Of a stretch of DNA of 64,000 nt, positions 45,108 to 57,110 are shown one piece after another. A program made the translations under genes and the position numbers. Positions within the stretch are counted from its first letter, which is position 1. Each line of letters begins with the position of its first letter. The notes under the pieces were generated by a model. That model did not search any database and had not been told where the DNA came from. It worked only from the letters and a program-made list of their open reading frames with translations. The DNA is taken from contig CM053143.1 in the NCBI GenBank assembly GCA_028571685.1, forward strand, positions 196,423,829-196,487,828. Reading direction: 5' to 3'. The DNA comes from Heterohyrax brucei. Lineage: Eukaryota; Chordata; Mammalia; Hyracoidea; Procaviidae.

Positions 45108-45602
45108 AGATTGAATTGTGTCACCCCAAAATGCACGTCACCTTGGTTAGGCCCTAACTCCTGGGATTGTGTGGTTGTCTTCTGTTTTGTGATTGTAGTT
45201 CTCTGTGAAAGAGGATTAGGGTGGGGTTGTAACACCCCTGCAGAAGTCACACCCCTGATCCAACGTCTAGGGAATTCGCGGGGGGGTGGCCCTCGCCGCC
45301 TTTTGTCTTAAAGAGAGGAAAGGAAAGAGAAACAGAGAGGGAGATCTCATGCCACCAATAAAGCAGGTCTGGGAGCAGAAGGTGTCCTTGGGAGCCAGGG
45401 TTCCCGCGAGGAGACACCCCTTGTCTGGGGGAAGGCCTATGGCAAGGACCTTCCTCCGGAGCCGACAGAGAGGGAGCCTTTCCCTGGACTGATGGCCTGA
45501 ATTTGGACTTCTAGCCTCCTAGACTCTGAAAACAGAAATGTCTCTTTAGTAAAGTCACCATCTGTGGTGTTTCTGTTATAGCAGCAGTGGGTGACTAGCA
45601 CA
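45108..45602 (+). mobile_element. MaLR-like solo LTR
   Basis: The start 'GAGATTGAATTGTGTCACCC' and the end 'GGACTTCTAGCCTCCTAGAC' ... 'GTGGTGTTTCTGTTATAGCA' GCAGTGGGTGACTAG resemble MLT1/MST-type LTRs. It spans about 0.5 kb with no internal sequence. Confidence 0.6.
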
Positions 45603-46143
45603 CCTGGTGTGAGAACAGGCAGGAAGGAGGACGTTTCCTGAGAACTCTGATCAGACCTATGAAGTGCACACTTATTTGCCCTGCAGACCACCCAGGAAAA
45701 CTGCAGTGTAGTATGGTGTCGGGATTGGTCCGGAAGATTGAGGAAAGGGGAACGAGCTCAAATGTTGTATCTGCTACACACCCTGGTAGGGTCCATGGTC
45801 TGTTATGGGGGGAAAGCCAACTCTGACCGCTAAAGATCAAGCTATTTTTCACTCACAGTTGGATGTGAGCTTTGGGGATTTTGGGGTGAGGGTGCTGGGT
45901 ATCAGCAGGTGGTGATGAGGGTGGTCCTTGCTCATGACCTGTCATTTCTGTGGGAAATGGAGAGGTGAGAAATGCATACCATCAGCCAGCTGCACCTCTC
46001 TGTGTGCTAAGTTTCTGCTCATGTCTGTGAGTCTTTAGGCCATTTTGGTAAACACAGGTAGCAGGTGAGGCACAATTCCTTCTGTGCTTCCTCTTTGTCT
46101 AGACTGAAGTCTGTTCCCAAGAAGGGGGCTCTGTGGTCCCCTA
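45603..46143. other. Intronic stretch, no gene seen
   Basis: No feature recognised. Confidence 0.35.
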
Positions 46144-46345
46144 AGCCTGCTGCACCCCAACGCCACAAAATTAGGGGCTTTGAAGAGCAGAAATGTAGGG
46201 TCTTGATTCTGGAAGGTGAGAGTCAGTATGTGAATTCCTCTCAGGATCCTGACAGAGGACTGGTTCCATGCCTCCCTCTCGGTTTCTGGTGGCCACTGGT
46301 GATCCTTGTCTCCCCTTCATCTTGGGGGTCATTAACTCTTGGATG
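46144..46345. mobile_element. Diverged copy of the 24643-type repeat
   Basis: 'GACTGGTTCCATGCCTCCCT' followed by 'CGGTTTCTGGTGGCCACTGG' matches the middle of this family. Confidence 0.4.
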
Positions 46346-46639
46346 CCCAAAGAAGCCAGACAGATCGTATCCACAAGAAAAGTACAAAATTTGTAAGGAA
46401 AACAGCAGTGCAGGTGGTGCTAGGAGGTATCAGGGAGGGGTGGGGACTGTGGTGTGCTGGGAAGACAGACTTGTGGGATTCTAATGTGACCAGCCCTTAT
46501 AATTTCTGAAGAGAAATCTGAAATTGAGATTTGTATGTTAAAGCTTTCAGTTTATAAATGGTGACTCAAAATTTTTTAAACATTGTTTGGGGCACGTCAC
46601 ATCTGTGGGTTCAGTTGGCCCAGACACCCTTTTATTGTA

Positions 46640-46860
46640 AGGGGTGAGTAAACATGGCGCACCACCTGTTTTGTAAATAAATTCATGCAACCACAGCCAC
46701 ACCTGTTCCTTCAGCTAGGCTGTGGCTCCTTCCCACTTTGGCAGGAGGGTGGATGGTTGTGGCCCAGGCTGTATGACCCATGGGCCTAAAATGCTTCCTG
46801 TCTGGCCCTGTGCAGACAAAGTATCCCCCATGCCCTCCATCTGTGACCCACTGTGAGCAG
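46640..46860. mobile_element. Ancient hAT-like MER repeat
   Basis: 'ACCTGTTTTGTAAATAAATT' ... 'ACCACAGCCACACCTGTTCC' ... 'GGCCTAAAATGCTTCCTGTC' TGGCCCTGTGCAGA follows a very common MER element. The exact name was not resolved. Confidence 0.5.
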
Positions 46861-47639
46861 TGGACAGCGTCTGACTTTGGGGTTCCCGCCTGGTCCAGGG
46901 AAACAACAGAGTAAATGTAGAGGCTCCCTTTTCTCCATCTGGAAATTATCCCAAAGAAACCAATGGAACAAGAAACAGAAACACAAGCACTATCTCTGAA
47001 ACTGTACCATCTGGAACCTCTTCTGGGAGCCGGTGCAGCGTAGGTGACCATGGAGGTGGTAGAGGCTGCAGGGGGACCCCACGGAGGAGAAGATGGCAGG
47101 GCTGCAGAGCACAGATGAGCTCTCGGTCCCTGGGTGGGGCCTTCAGAGGGAAACCCTACAGCCCTCGTCTGGAACCACAGGAGTCAGTGAGTCGACTGGT
47201 GCAGGGACTCTCCAGGTCTGGTCTGCACACGGAAAAAGCAGGGAAGTCTGGGCTGGACAGGTCTTACATGGACAAGCCGTGTTTCTGGAAACCATTGTGC
47301 TGGTGAAGCGAGGTGGGTTAGATGCCCTGTGGTGGGTGCAGACTTCTAATCCCTGCCAGGAAAGAGGGAGAGGCAGAAAGAGCGGACCCTCCCACAGCCC
47401 TGTGCCATAAGGAGAGCTAGGTCAGACTCTGTTGGACGCTTTTCCCCATGAATGTGGCATAAACAGATGGCTCAGAAAGAACACACCCACTCAGAGACGA
47501 GTCATGGAAAAGGCAGCTTAGGCTCCAGATCAGGAAGCCCTGAAAAACGAAGACCCCACAGGAAGCATAAATAACAGATGAAGAACATACACACACAAAA
47601 GTTGCCACAAAGCTGATGAAAATTTCAACTATCCTGTTT
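46861..47639. other. Intronic stretch, no gene seen
   Basis: No feature recognised. Confidence 0.35.
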
Positions 47640-48130
47640 TAAGCTGGGCTCTCTAAAGAAGCAAAACCAGTACTGGGTGGAGAGAGAGAGAGAGGGGGGA
47701 CTTACATCAAGGAAACGGCTAATGAGGTTTTAGAGGATAGAATGTCCCCAAGTCCACGGATCAGGACAGAGGCTTCTCTTGGTTTCATGTAGGCTAGGGG
47801 GCCGGCAAACCCAAGATCGGCAGGGAAGACTGCAGGTGGGCTGTTAGCTCAAGTCCCAAGAACCTGAGGTCAGATGAACAGTACCAGCTGCGGGATCCAG
47901 CATGAGCAAGATACACTGGAGCCTGGACCGACTGTCCACTTGTATTCAGTACAGGCCACACGCCCAAGGAAATGTCCTTTCAGCTGACTGGCTACTCATA
48001 GCAGATTCTAACATGGAGGTAATCACAGAATATCAGGTCTCATCATGGTAGTTTTCACATCATGTGACTGTCAAACCACTGAAAACCCTTGCCCAGCCAA
48101 GTCAACACAAAACCTTAACTGTGGCATATT
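47640..48130. mobile_element. Interspersed repeat with internal GA microsatellite
   Basis: 'GCTGGGCTCTCTAAAGAAGC', a GA run (47681-47694), 'AACCCAAGATCGGCAGGGAA', 'GGCCACACGCCCAAGGAAAT' and the end 'CCAAGTCAACACAAAACCTT' give a near-complete copy of the family also at 25437. Confidence 0.6.
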
Positions 48131-48387
48131 TATAATGCATTAAGGAAAATATACTCAAGGCAATCACTTGTATAAACTGACAACACAAAGTCAAGATACA
48201 AGAGTTCAGGAGAGGTGGCAATACAACAGAAGAGGATGAGATCTGATATGACAACTCAGTGAGACAGAGAAGGTAAAAAAGTAAAACCAGCTGACGAATT
48301 CACAGTACAATTATCACTGCAAAAAATACAGAAAACAGTGAGATATGGAAGATGGCATTGGGAAAAAGAAGTTAATCTAAGGAAATA

Positions 48388-49702
48388 CAAGATCTGACAG
48401 TTGAGTTTGTGAACTTGCCACCATGAGCTCACGTTGACAGCACTGTGCAAACAACTCAGTAAGGTTTCATCACCTTGGTACATCAGTGTCTCACAGCAGT
48501 GTTTGTGTCACTGTGTGGCGGTGTCTTGCTGAGTGGCACTCATCATTGTTGCATGTTTTTGTGTGCTGTCATGAGAATGTTGGAGCTTGAATTAGGGTGA
48601 TAAACAAACATGAAATTTCTTATTAAACTTGGCAAGAGTGGAAGTGAAATCAGGAACCTGTTAGTCCAAGTTTATGGGGATAATGCCATGAAGAAAATGG
48701 CAGTGTACAAATGGATTAAACATTCTTCTGAGGGGAAGTGTCACTGACGAAGGGAGGTCAGGGCAGCCAGTAATGAGTAGAATTGACAAAAACATTGCAA
48801 AAATTTGTCAACTTGTACATCAGAATTATCAGCTGACTGTAAGAAGCATGCCAAGCCAAGTGCCGTTGAGTTGGATCTGACTAATAAAATATCAATAGAG
48901 AAACAGGAAAATCTTAACTGAAAATTTTGGCATGAGAAAAATGTGTGCAAAAATCGTCCTGTAGGAGCTCACTGATGAATGAAAGCAGAGGAGAGTCGAA
49001 GTTTGCCAAGACCTTTCGGGGAGGCCGGACAGTGTTCTGGGCCATGTTATCCTCAATGATGAAATGTGAGTGTACCAGTACGACCCTGAACCAAAGCATC
49101 CAAGTGTATGATGGAAGTCAGCCAATTTTCTACAACTGAAAAAATTCCGTCAGTCCATATCAAGAGTCAAAATGAGGTTGCTAACCTTTTTTGGTATCAG
49201 AGGGATTGTTCGTTATGAATTTATACCAACTAGATAAACAGTTAACCAGGTTTACTATTTGGAAGTGCTGAAAACGCTGCATGAACAAGTTAGAGGAAAA
49301 TGACCTGAACTTTTTGCCAACAACTCATGGTTCATGCATCATGGTGGCATGTTTGCTCACATGGCACTGTATGTGAGGAAGTTTTTAGCCAGTATTGGAA
49401 CACCCTCCCTGCTCACCTGATCTGGTCCCCAATGACTTTTTTCATTACCCCAAGATAAAGGAAACATTGAAAGGAAGGCATTTTGATGACATTCAGGACA
49501 TCAAGGGTGATATGATGACTGCTCTGATAGCCATTCTGGAAAAAGAGTTCCAGAGTTGCTTTGAAGAGTGGACTAGGGGCTAGTGTTGATGCACAGCTTC
49601 CCAAGGGGAGTACTCTGAAGGTGACTCTGAAGGTGATATTCGGCAATAAGGCATGTAGCACTTTTTCTAGGATGAGTTTATGAACTTAATTGGCAATCCG
49701 TG
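48388..49702 (+). mobile_element. Mariner DNA transposon, near full length, inactive
   Basis: The element is 1315 bp, the usual mariner size. Its ends are inverted repeats of about 28 bp (5' CAAGATCTGACAGTTGAGTT; the 3' complement reads CACGGATTGCCAATTAAGTT), flanked by TA dinucleotides at 48386-48387 and 49703-49704. The transposase frame starts near ATG 48610 (MKFLIKLGKSGSEIRN) and shows ILTENFGMRKMCAKIVL near 48910. It also shows SPDLVPNDFF, near the third catalytic acid, at about 49420, and ends at TAA 49647-49649. Many stops and frameshifts interrupt it. A foreign-looking 25-bp stretch sits at 48861-48885. Confidence 0.9.
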
Positions 49703-49849
49703 TATAAGCGGATTCAAGAGAAAGTGGTGCAGACAGCAGACAAGGAGATCCAACAGACACATAACTGATGTCACAGGAGATGAGAATGCAGATAATTAAA
49801 TACAAAAACATATTCCAGATATAATTCAAAAAGACGTATTAAAATATTT

Positions 49850-50345
49850 GAATTTATAGGTTGAGAGGGAACACAGAGGGTGACTGAAGAAATGTTCGTA
49901 TGATGAGGTCCATGGAAAGACATATTACAGAGAAAGAACTAATTACCTTGTAAATCAATAAGGAAATACCCAATAACTCAATAGAAAAAAATAGATAAAT
50001 GCAGAAACAATTTGTGGAAGGCACTACAGATAACTTGTAAAATATGAAAAGACGCTCAACTTCTTTCGTAGTTAGAAAATTCCAAGTTAATGTTACAAGA
50101 TACCATTTTTCATCCATCACACACAGTGACCACAGCATTTGCTGGGACACCACGATGGCGAGAGCGTAGGGGAAGCAGGGTCTTTCCTGCATAGTTTATG
50201 AGATTTTTAAGTGGTGCAGTTGCTATGGAAGGTGGTGTGGTAATGTCTGTCACAATTTAAGATGTATGTATTCTTGACTCAGGAATTCAACTTCTAGATT
50301 ATTATCTGATAGAAACACACAACTGAGGAACAAAATTTGTCTGAG
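49850..50345 (+). mobile_element. Ancient L1 ORF2 3' fragment
   Basis: 'ATGAAAAGACGCTCAACTTC', 'ATACCATTTTTCATCCATCA', 'CTATGGAAGGTGGTGTGGTA' and 'CTCAGGAATTCAACTTCTAG' keep the order of L1 ORF2 C-terminal DNA but are strongly diverged. A-rich sequence at 48140-48387, before the mariner, may be part of the same element. Confidence 0.65.
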
Positions 50346-50379
50346 AAATTTATCATACCGATGTTGGCATTTTTAATCG

Positions 50380-50790
50380 CTGGACAGTGAACCAAGAAGA
50401 CTGAAGACGAATTGGTGCCTTTGAACTGTGGTGTTGGAGGAGAATGTTGAATGTGCCATGAACCACCAAAAGAACCAACGGATCTGTTCTGGAAGAAGGA
50501 CAACCAGAGTGCTCCTGGGGAGCCAAGATGGCAAGACTGCGACCTACATACTTTGGTGGTGTTGTCAGGAAGGATCTGTCCCTGGAGAAGGACATCATGC
50601 TTGGTAGAGTGGGGGGTCAGTGAAAAGGAGAAAGACCCTCGACGAGATGGACTGACACAGGAACTTCAACAGTGGGCTCCAGCGTGACAGCGATTGGGAT
50701 GACAGCACGAGAGTGGGCAGGGTGTCACCCTGCACGGTACATCGGTTGCTGTGAGTCAGAACGGATTCCATGGCTCTTGATGACAACAGT
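50380..50790 (+). mobile_element. RTE LINE 3' end, sense
   Basis: 'GAACCAAGAAGACTGAAGAC', 'GAGAAGGACATCATGCTTGG' and 'GACGAGATGGACTGACACAG' through 'ATTCCATGGCTCTTGATGAC'. It is 5'-truncated and inserted directly after the ancient L1 fragment. Confidence 0.9.
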
Positions 50791-53204
50791 TGTCGGGAAG
50801 GTGAAGGGATAGAAGGGCTATCGGTAGACGGCTGGTTAGAGAGGTTAACTGTGTAGCGCGGGAGGAGCACAGCGCTGAAGACGGCTCCCCGTGCATGAGA
50901 CGGCACAATGCCCGGGGGCTCCAGGTGGAATGAACAAGGAGCAGGTATGCCTGTGTGCCTCACAGCACCGCGCGAGCCCCCGAGTGACAGGGAGGGGCTG
51001 CACAGGTGGTCACCGGGCAGGAATCGAGCCCAGGTCTGCATGAAGGAGAGAACCCTGCCGAGCAGCGCTGCCCCTCACAGGCAGACGGGACGACACTCTC
51101 GGCCACTCACGGAGACGCAGCCTCAGCAGCGGTCCAAAGGCCAGGACTCTGAAAGCCCAGAGACTTCTCAGGACGTGTTGGCGGCAAAGCTGGACGCACG
51201 CCAATGGGAAGCTGTTCCTGGGCTGACTGACCCCGCCGTGTGAGTTTTCATTCCCTCTGAAATACAAGTGTGTTGGATTATGGGGCACTCCCCGATTTTG
51301 TGGGGCACGGGGTGTATGATGTGGTCTCTTCCATGTATCACTCTGCAGCCTGGAAAGTTCTCTTCTGCAGTGCCTCCAGCTGAGTGTTGGGTGACGGACT
51401 GGAGCTGGTGTGTTCAGGGGCCCCACGTCACTGAGGGTGCTGGGATCGGGGAAGCGCTGTGGAGGACGTCAGCACTATCCTGGTTCCCCCTCATGGCTTG
51501 GAACCTGGGGGAGGGGTGGACTGCATGACTTCAGCTCACTGAGACCTCTGGAAGGCAGGGTTGTGGCCTCGTAACAAAGGTCACCTGGCTGCCATGGGGC
51601 AGGGGTGACGGGGCGAGGGAGGGTGAGCAGGGGCAGGGAGAGCAGCCCGAGGCTGGAGCCCTTGTCTGGGCTGAGGCAGTGGAGGGTGAATGACTCAGCT
51701 GAGGGGTTCCTGAAAGCTTGCTCCTCTTGCCTCTCAGTTACATAGCTGGACAGTGTCACAGGCAGTTGAGAAGTTGGGGGTCCAGGCTGTGTCATTGAGG
51801 TTCCCCAGAAACAGACTGGGGACCAGCTGTGAGGGGGCCAGGATGCCTCTGTGGCCTCTTATTTCACCCAGAGGTGGTGGGGCTCCCCCAGCAATGTCCT
51901 GGGGTCTGCTCACAGAGGCTCCTGAAGCCAGCTGTTAAATTCGGGGGAACTTTCTGAGCTGGCTGACCTCAGCGACGGTGGGAGCAGTGACACCAGGGCC
52001 ACTGGCGCGTGCCACAGCTCAGGGCCCCAGGTGTGCAGACGGTGAACTGGCTCTGCCACCAACGGAAAGGCAAAAGGTGACAGCCCACCCGGAGGTGCCT
52101 CAGAAGAAAGGCCTGGTGACGTGGTCCTGAGAAGCCAGCCACCGGACACCCCGTGGACGTAGCTCTGTCTGACACCTGGGGTCCCCCATGTCAGCACTGG
52201 CTGACGGCAACTGTTTCCCGCGCCTGCCCTGCTGTTAAACACTGACCAGTGAACCCCACGCCTGTCAGACCGCCTCCCCGTTTCCGAACTTACCTGGCCC
52301 CCAGGTGTGAAAGCAGAGCAGTGTCCCTCAGCTCGACCCTCCCAGGACTGTCCCCTCCCGTTGGTGGGCTCCGGGGGTAGTGTTTCTGAGAGCGGGGTGG
52401 TGGGGCCGAGTACCGGGGTCAGGGGAGGGACAGCCAGCCCCCTCTTGTCCCTGCGTGCTGGGCGTCACCCGATGGTCACCGTAGAACAAGCACCTATGAG
52501 CACCTGCAGGGGAGTTATTTGCTGAAAGAAGGGGTGACGGGACGACAAGATTGTCCCACATTTTCCACATGTGGCCCTCAGTTTCACGATCGTGGATGGC
52601 CGCTCTCGTCCACTTTCCTGGGTCAGCAGCGCTCGGGGTGACTGTGGGAAGACCCAACTCCCCCAGGGCTCGGGGAGGGGGTGTCACCTGGAGAAGCCAC
52701 ATCGGTCTTCACTGAGGAGCAGGTCCCTTTGGCAAGCGCTGACAGGGGCCGAGGAAATGGGGCCTTGGGAGTCAGCCCCTGGGCCTACGGTGTGATGGGG
52801 CCAGTCCTGCACCCTCTCTGGGCCCCACCTCGCTCTGGGAATCGAGGTGACCTTCCAGGGATTCCTGAGGCCAGGAGACGGTGCTGGTGGTGCTGTGAGC
52901 ATTGACTGGTGACTCACTGATTTCAGCTTCTCATTGCAGGAGGCGGGGCGGGCTGCGGGTTCACGTGGCGGACTCTTAAACGAGGCTCGTGCCTTGGGTT
53001 GGTCATGGTGCAGAGGCGAGGGAGGTGACCAGCTAGGCTGGGGCGGTATGGGGGCGTCAGTCACCTGCCGCACTGTGTGACCTAGGGCGGGGCGCCGGCC
53101 TCTCTGGCCAGTCGCTGCAGAGGCTCCTCTGCAGCCCTCTCACCCAGCCTCGGCAAGCCGTCCTGCCATCTGGAACCTTCCTTCTCCAAGGCTGCTAGGC
53201 TTCT
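50791..53204. other. Intronic stretch with one SINE remnant, no gene seen
   Basis: Bases 52075-52185 ('CAGAAGAAAGGCCTGGTGAC', 'TCCTGAGAAGCCAGCCACCG') match the AfroSINE subtype arm at 4110. The rest is single-copy-looking. Confidence 0.45.
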
Positions 53205-53345
53205 GTTCATCCCCTGAGAGCGAAGAGCTCCATCAAGAATCTACTGCCGTGTGTTAGCAGCTGTAAAGTTCCTGGGAGCTGGTTAAACAGCACGAAACAA
53301 GCCATAAATCTGGCTTTTCACCCACCAGGGCTTGCTTCTTGTAGA
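53205..53345. promoter_or_regulatory. Candidate conserved non-coding element
   Basis: A low-repeat, relatively AT-balanced segment in GC-rich surroundings. It contains an E-box-like CAGCTG, TTAAACAGCACGAAAC and CCATAAATC homeobox-like words. Conservation is a guess from composition only. Confidence 0.25.
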
Positions 53346-54002
53346 ACACAGGAGCGGCCTGGAGGTGGGTGCATTTCGGGTGCTCGGTCCAAGTGGCGGG
53401 GGCTGGCTGAGGCCCGCGGGCACCGTGCTCCTGGGCTGGTGACGGCAGTGCTAACTTTAGATCCCCGACTGCCGCCTTTCGGGTTTCCTGGGCTTTCTTC
53501 TTTGTAGTCCCAAGTGAAAGCTGAGGCTGGTGAAGCCCACGGTCTCCCTGTCTGCCCTCCAGGGATTGGGGTCCACTGCCTGTAACTGTCTGACTGGGGT
53601 CCGCACGGCTGTTTTCAGGGATGTGGGGCTGAAGTCAGAAGAGAAAAGGCACAGAAGTTAGGGCCGCCGCCCTGCTTCCGTGGCCTGGAGCCGGGTTAGC
53701 CAGCCGCAGCCTGGGGCCAGATCCAGCTTGCTGCCCGCCGGCCCTGCCTGTGGGGGTGGTGTCACCCTTTCTGCAGACCAGAGAGGCGGGCACACAGCGT
53801 GAGGCAGAGCTGGTGACGGCAGCCGCGGCCCCGAGCCTCCGTGGCCCTGGGGCGTGGGGCCCTAGGGTGCGCATTAGAGAGGCCCCTCACGGTCCTCCGT
53901 AAGTGAGCAGGAGAGCAGCGCACAGTCCAGCGCTTTCCGTGCATTGCCAGCTCCTGACACCTCCCAGCAGCCCCTGGGCTGAGACCTTGGCTCCCACCCT
54001 TG
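53346..54002. other. Intronic stretch, no gene seen
   Basis: GC-rich. No feature recognised. Confidence 0.35.
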
Positions 54003-54070
54003 CAGAGGCCAGCAGAGGCCAGCAGAGGCCAGCAGAGGTCAGCAGAGGTCAGCAGAGGCCAGCAGAGGCC
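54003..54070. repeat. 10-bp tandem repeat, seven copies
   Basis: AGAGGCCAGC units, two of them with AGAGGTCAGC. Confidence 0.95.
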
Positions 54071-54369
54071 CTGAGCCGCTGTAGCACCGGTGTCCCTGCT
54101 GGTCAGAGGTGGAGCTGGGATGGAACCCAGGGGGCCCGGCCCGGGGCTGAGCCGGCCGTTTCTGAGGGCAAAAGCAGGACAGCCACGCTGGGTCTGAGGG
54201 AGGGGAGCTGAGAAGGGTGGTCAGCTTGCCGTCATCTCCCCCTGCGGGCCCCACAGCCCAGCTCTCTCTGTCTGCGAGTGTGCCCCTTCCCCACACAATC
54301 AACCCCCCAGTCAGCCAGGGCCCAGGGCTGGGTCTCTCTGAGATACCTTCCGTTCTGATGGCGGTGCTT

Positions 54370-54459
54370 GGGGCTCTGGGCTCCTCTGGGGCTCTGGGCT
54401 CCGCTGGGGATCTGGGCTCCCCTGGGGCTCTGGGCTCCCCTGGGGCTCTGGGCTCTGCT
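54370..54459. repeat. 18-bp tandem repeat, five copies
   Basis: GGGGCTCTGGGCTCCCCT units. The period is a multiple of three, so + reads Gly-Ala-Leu-Gly-Ser-Pro and - reads a collagen-like Gly-Glu-Pro-Arg-Ala-Pro. Degenerate units continue to about 54610. Confidence 0.95.
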
Positions 54460-54854
54460 GGGCTGTATGTGAGGGTCCCCCAGGTTCTCCTGGCTCTCTG
54501 CATATCCCTCCAGGCTCTCCTGGGCAGTCTGTGTAGGAGCCCCCGATCCCCCACTCCAAGCTTTCTTGGGTCGTGTGTCAGCCCCCTGCCCCAGGCCCTG
54601 CTGGCTCTTAGGTTGGGGTTTGGCTGTGTCCTCCTGGGCTGTCTCAGGGTGACCCTTGTCCCCAAGACTGAGCATGGGCTATCTGGGAAAGCTGGCATGA
54701 CCTATGCACTTGCAGCCACTGTGGGTGGAGTCTCTGCAGCTCTGGGGTGCGGCCCTGGGCTCTGAGGGGCCTAACGGGGAGGGGCGTGCAGGGGGGTTCC
54801 CTTGGGTCTCCCTCTGCCCCTTGTGGCCCCACCTGAACAGGGCCTGAGTCTATG

Positions 54855-54930
54855 GGGAGTGTCTGCACCATCCATGCCTCTCTGAGCCTCAGTTTCCCTG
54901 TCTGTAGGATGGAGGAGAGCCCTGTCCACC
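54855..54930 (+). mobile_element. MIR fragment, sense
   Basis: 'CTCTGAGCCTCAGTTTCCCT' then GTCTGTAGGATGG. Confidence 0.7.
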
Positions 54931-55023
54931 TGCCAGGCTCCTTAAAGGGTGAATCAGCTCTCCTTGCAAACTGTGAAGTGCCGTTCCCTCATGCGGGAGG
55001 AGCAAGGCCAGGAGCTCCCTGTG

Positions 55024-55330
55024 TGAGTGTCCCGGGGTTGCTATGATGGAGTGCCACACAGGGGCTGCGACAGCGAGCCTGCCCCTCTCGGGTCTGCAGA
55101 GGAGCGGGGTGCTGCTTCCTTCCGAGCCTCTAAGGGGGTCTGCGACCAGTCACCTCGAGCTCAGCCTCCGCCGTCATGGGGCCCTCTCCCTGTGTCCCTG
55201 GATGCCAGTCGTGGGCTTGGGGCCCGCCTGCTGCAGTGAAGCCTCATCTTAACCTGATTAACTCTGTGGAGACCCTCCTTCTAGATAAGGTCACACTGTG
55301 ATGTTCCAGGTGGATGTGGATTGGAGGAGC
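55024..55330. mobile_element. Diverged copy of the 24643-type repeat
   Basis: 'GGGGTTGCTATGATGGAGTG' at the start and 'GATAAGGTCACACTGTGATG', 'TTCCAGGTGGATGTGGATTG' at the end mark both termini of the family. Confidence 0.55.
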
Positions 55331-56484
55331 GCCACCCCAGCCCGCGTTCCGTCCTCCCCTGGTTCTGCCTCCTGCTTTCGCCATGGACAGAGGGAGCCTT
55401 GCGTCCACTGGGCTGCTGGTCCTCCCTGTTCGTGGCCCCACGTGTCCCCACACACCAGACCCACACTGGTGCGTCCCGTGGTGGATGCTGCCCTCCCCCC
55501 GCCCCCCGCAGCACCTGCCGCCCGGCGGCTGCGCCGTCCCTGTCCCCCGCCTTTCTGCCTCTGAATCAGAAACACTCCGTCCAAACCTGTACTGGGTCCC
55601 CACTGTGCTGGCTGGTGTGTGGGCTCTCCCCCAGGACTGAGCTCCTCTCAGGCTCCCCAGTTCTGCTGTAGCTCCCCGGCGGGGTCTGGAGCCCCTTTGT
55701 GGAGCCCGGGTGATGCGGGCGTTCCCGCACCAAGGGTTGACTGCAGTGCTCTGCCAGGTTTGTAGAACATGCGATGCCTTGTTAGGCCCTGTGGGCCAGC
55801 GTGATGCTCGGTGCTGGAGTAATCACGGCTCAGGATGCCGCTGGAGGCGAGGAGCCCCCTGAGCCAGCTGGCACTGGCAGCTTGAGGGGACACACAGGGC
55901 GCCAGGCCCTCAGGGCCCATGAACTCTGCTCCTTTCCAGGGCAGTGAAGACTCAGCTCCCCTCAGATGCTTGCCGAGGATGGGGAGCAGGTGGCCACCCG
56001 CAGGGCTGTCCTCACTGTGCCAGCCCTCGCTTGCTGCCAGCCCCCCACCGGGAGGGTTCTCGGTTCTCATGCCCCTGTGCTTCCCCCTTAGTGCTCCCCA
56101 GTCAGTGGCAAGGCCTTTGAGCGCTCCTGCAGGCGGGCCTCCTCCCTTGGGGTTCAGATTGAGTGGTTGTGGGGGTCCGGGTGGGTCAGCGGGAGGGAAG
56201 GGAAAGGAGAGCCAGTCTTTATGGGGCACGGAAGGGCCATGGCCACGTGACAGCAGAGGCAGAGACCCAGGAGACCTTGGGGCCATGGGCCCAGGAGAGA
56301 GGCCCGGCGGACGCTCAGAGCCTCGGGGAGAACCTCCCGCCCTCTGCGGGGCAAGAGGGAAGTGGGCAGCAGTGATGGCCCCCAGCAACGTGGGTGTACG
56401 CTGAGCTGTTCGTGGAGGGAGGGCCAAGGGGGTGAATGTTTGGGTTTATGTGTGTGTGTATGAACACGAAACCTCAAACCTCAA
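55331..56484. other. Intronic stretch, no gene seen
   Basis: GC-rich. A 259-aa - strand ORF (55648-56427) lacks domains and splice context. Confidence 0.45.
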
Positions 56485-56645
56485 ACCTGTTACGGTCGAG
56501 AAGATTCTGACTCACAGCAGCCCTGCAGGATGGAGCGGACCTGCCCGCGGCGTTTCTGTGGCGTGGCTGGTGGATTCCAGCTGCTGACCTTGGGTCTCGC
56601 AGCGGAGCTGCTCACGAGGGTGCCCCCAGGGCTCTGTGGGGGGGC
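56485..56645 (-). mobile_element. AfroSINE, antisense
   Basis: 'GTTACGGTCGAGAAGATTCT', 'GACTCACAGCAGCCCTGCAG' and 'GGTGGATTCCAGCTGCTGAC' are in antisense order. Confidence 0.8.
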
Positions 56646-56764
56646 CGCGGCGTTCTGTAAACGGGGGCTCCAGTCCACCCTGGAGCTGCCTCTCCAGCCG
56701 CCCTCTGCCTGCCGCTTTCTCCAGGACCTGCCCCCTTAGCCCGCTTCTGTTGACTGGGTGCCCA

Positions 56765-57110
56765 GGGGCTGCTGGGACAGGTGACTGCGGCGGGTGTCCT
56801 GGGACCACGGAGCTTTGTTCTCGCTGGCTGGAGGCTGGAATCCCGGTGTGGGCAGGGCAGTGCTCCCCGGAGGCTTCAGGAAGGGCCCCCCCTTGTCCCT
56901 GTTAGCCGCTGTGTTCCCAGTTGTCCCAGGGCTTGTGGCCCCGTCACCAGTCTCTGCTCTGTCCTCACGCAGCTGTCCCCCGTCTCCACCCCTGTGAGCT
57001 TCCCTGACAAGGACATGTGTCACTGGGTCTCATGGTCTCGTCCTGAGATCCGTAAGTTTGTCATCGCTGCAGAGACCCTTTTCCCAAATCAGGTCACAGA
57101 TTCCAGGATC
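56765..57110. mobile_element. Possible diverged copy of the 24643-type repeat
   Basis: Only the end is clear: 'CATCGCTGCAGAGACCCTTT' TCCCAAATCAGGTCACAGAT. The left half is uncertain. Confidence 0.4.
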
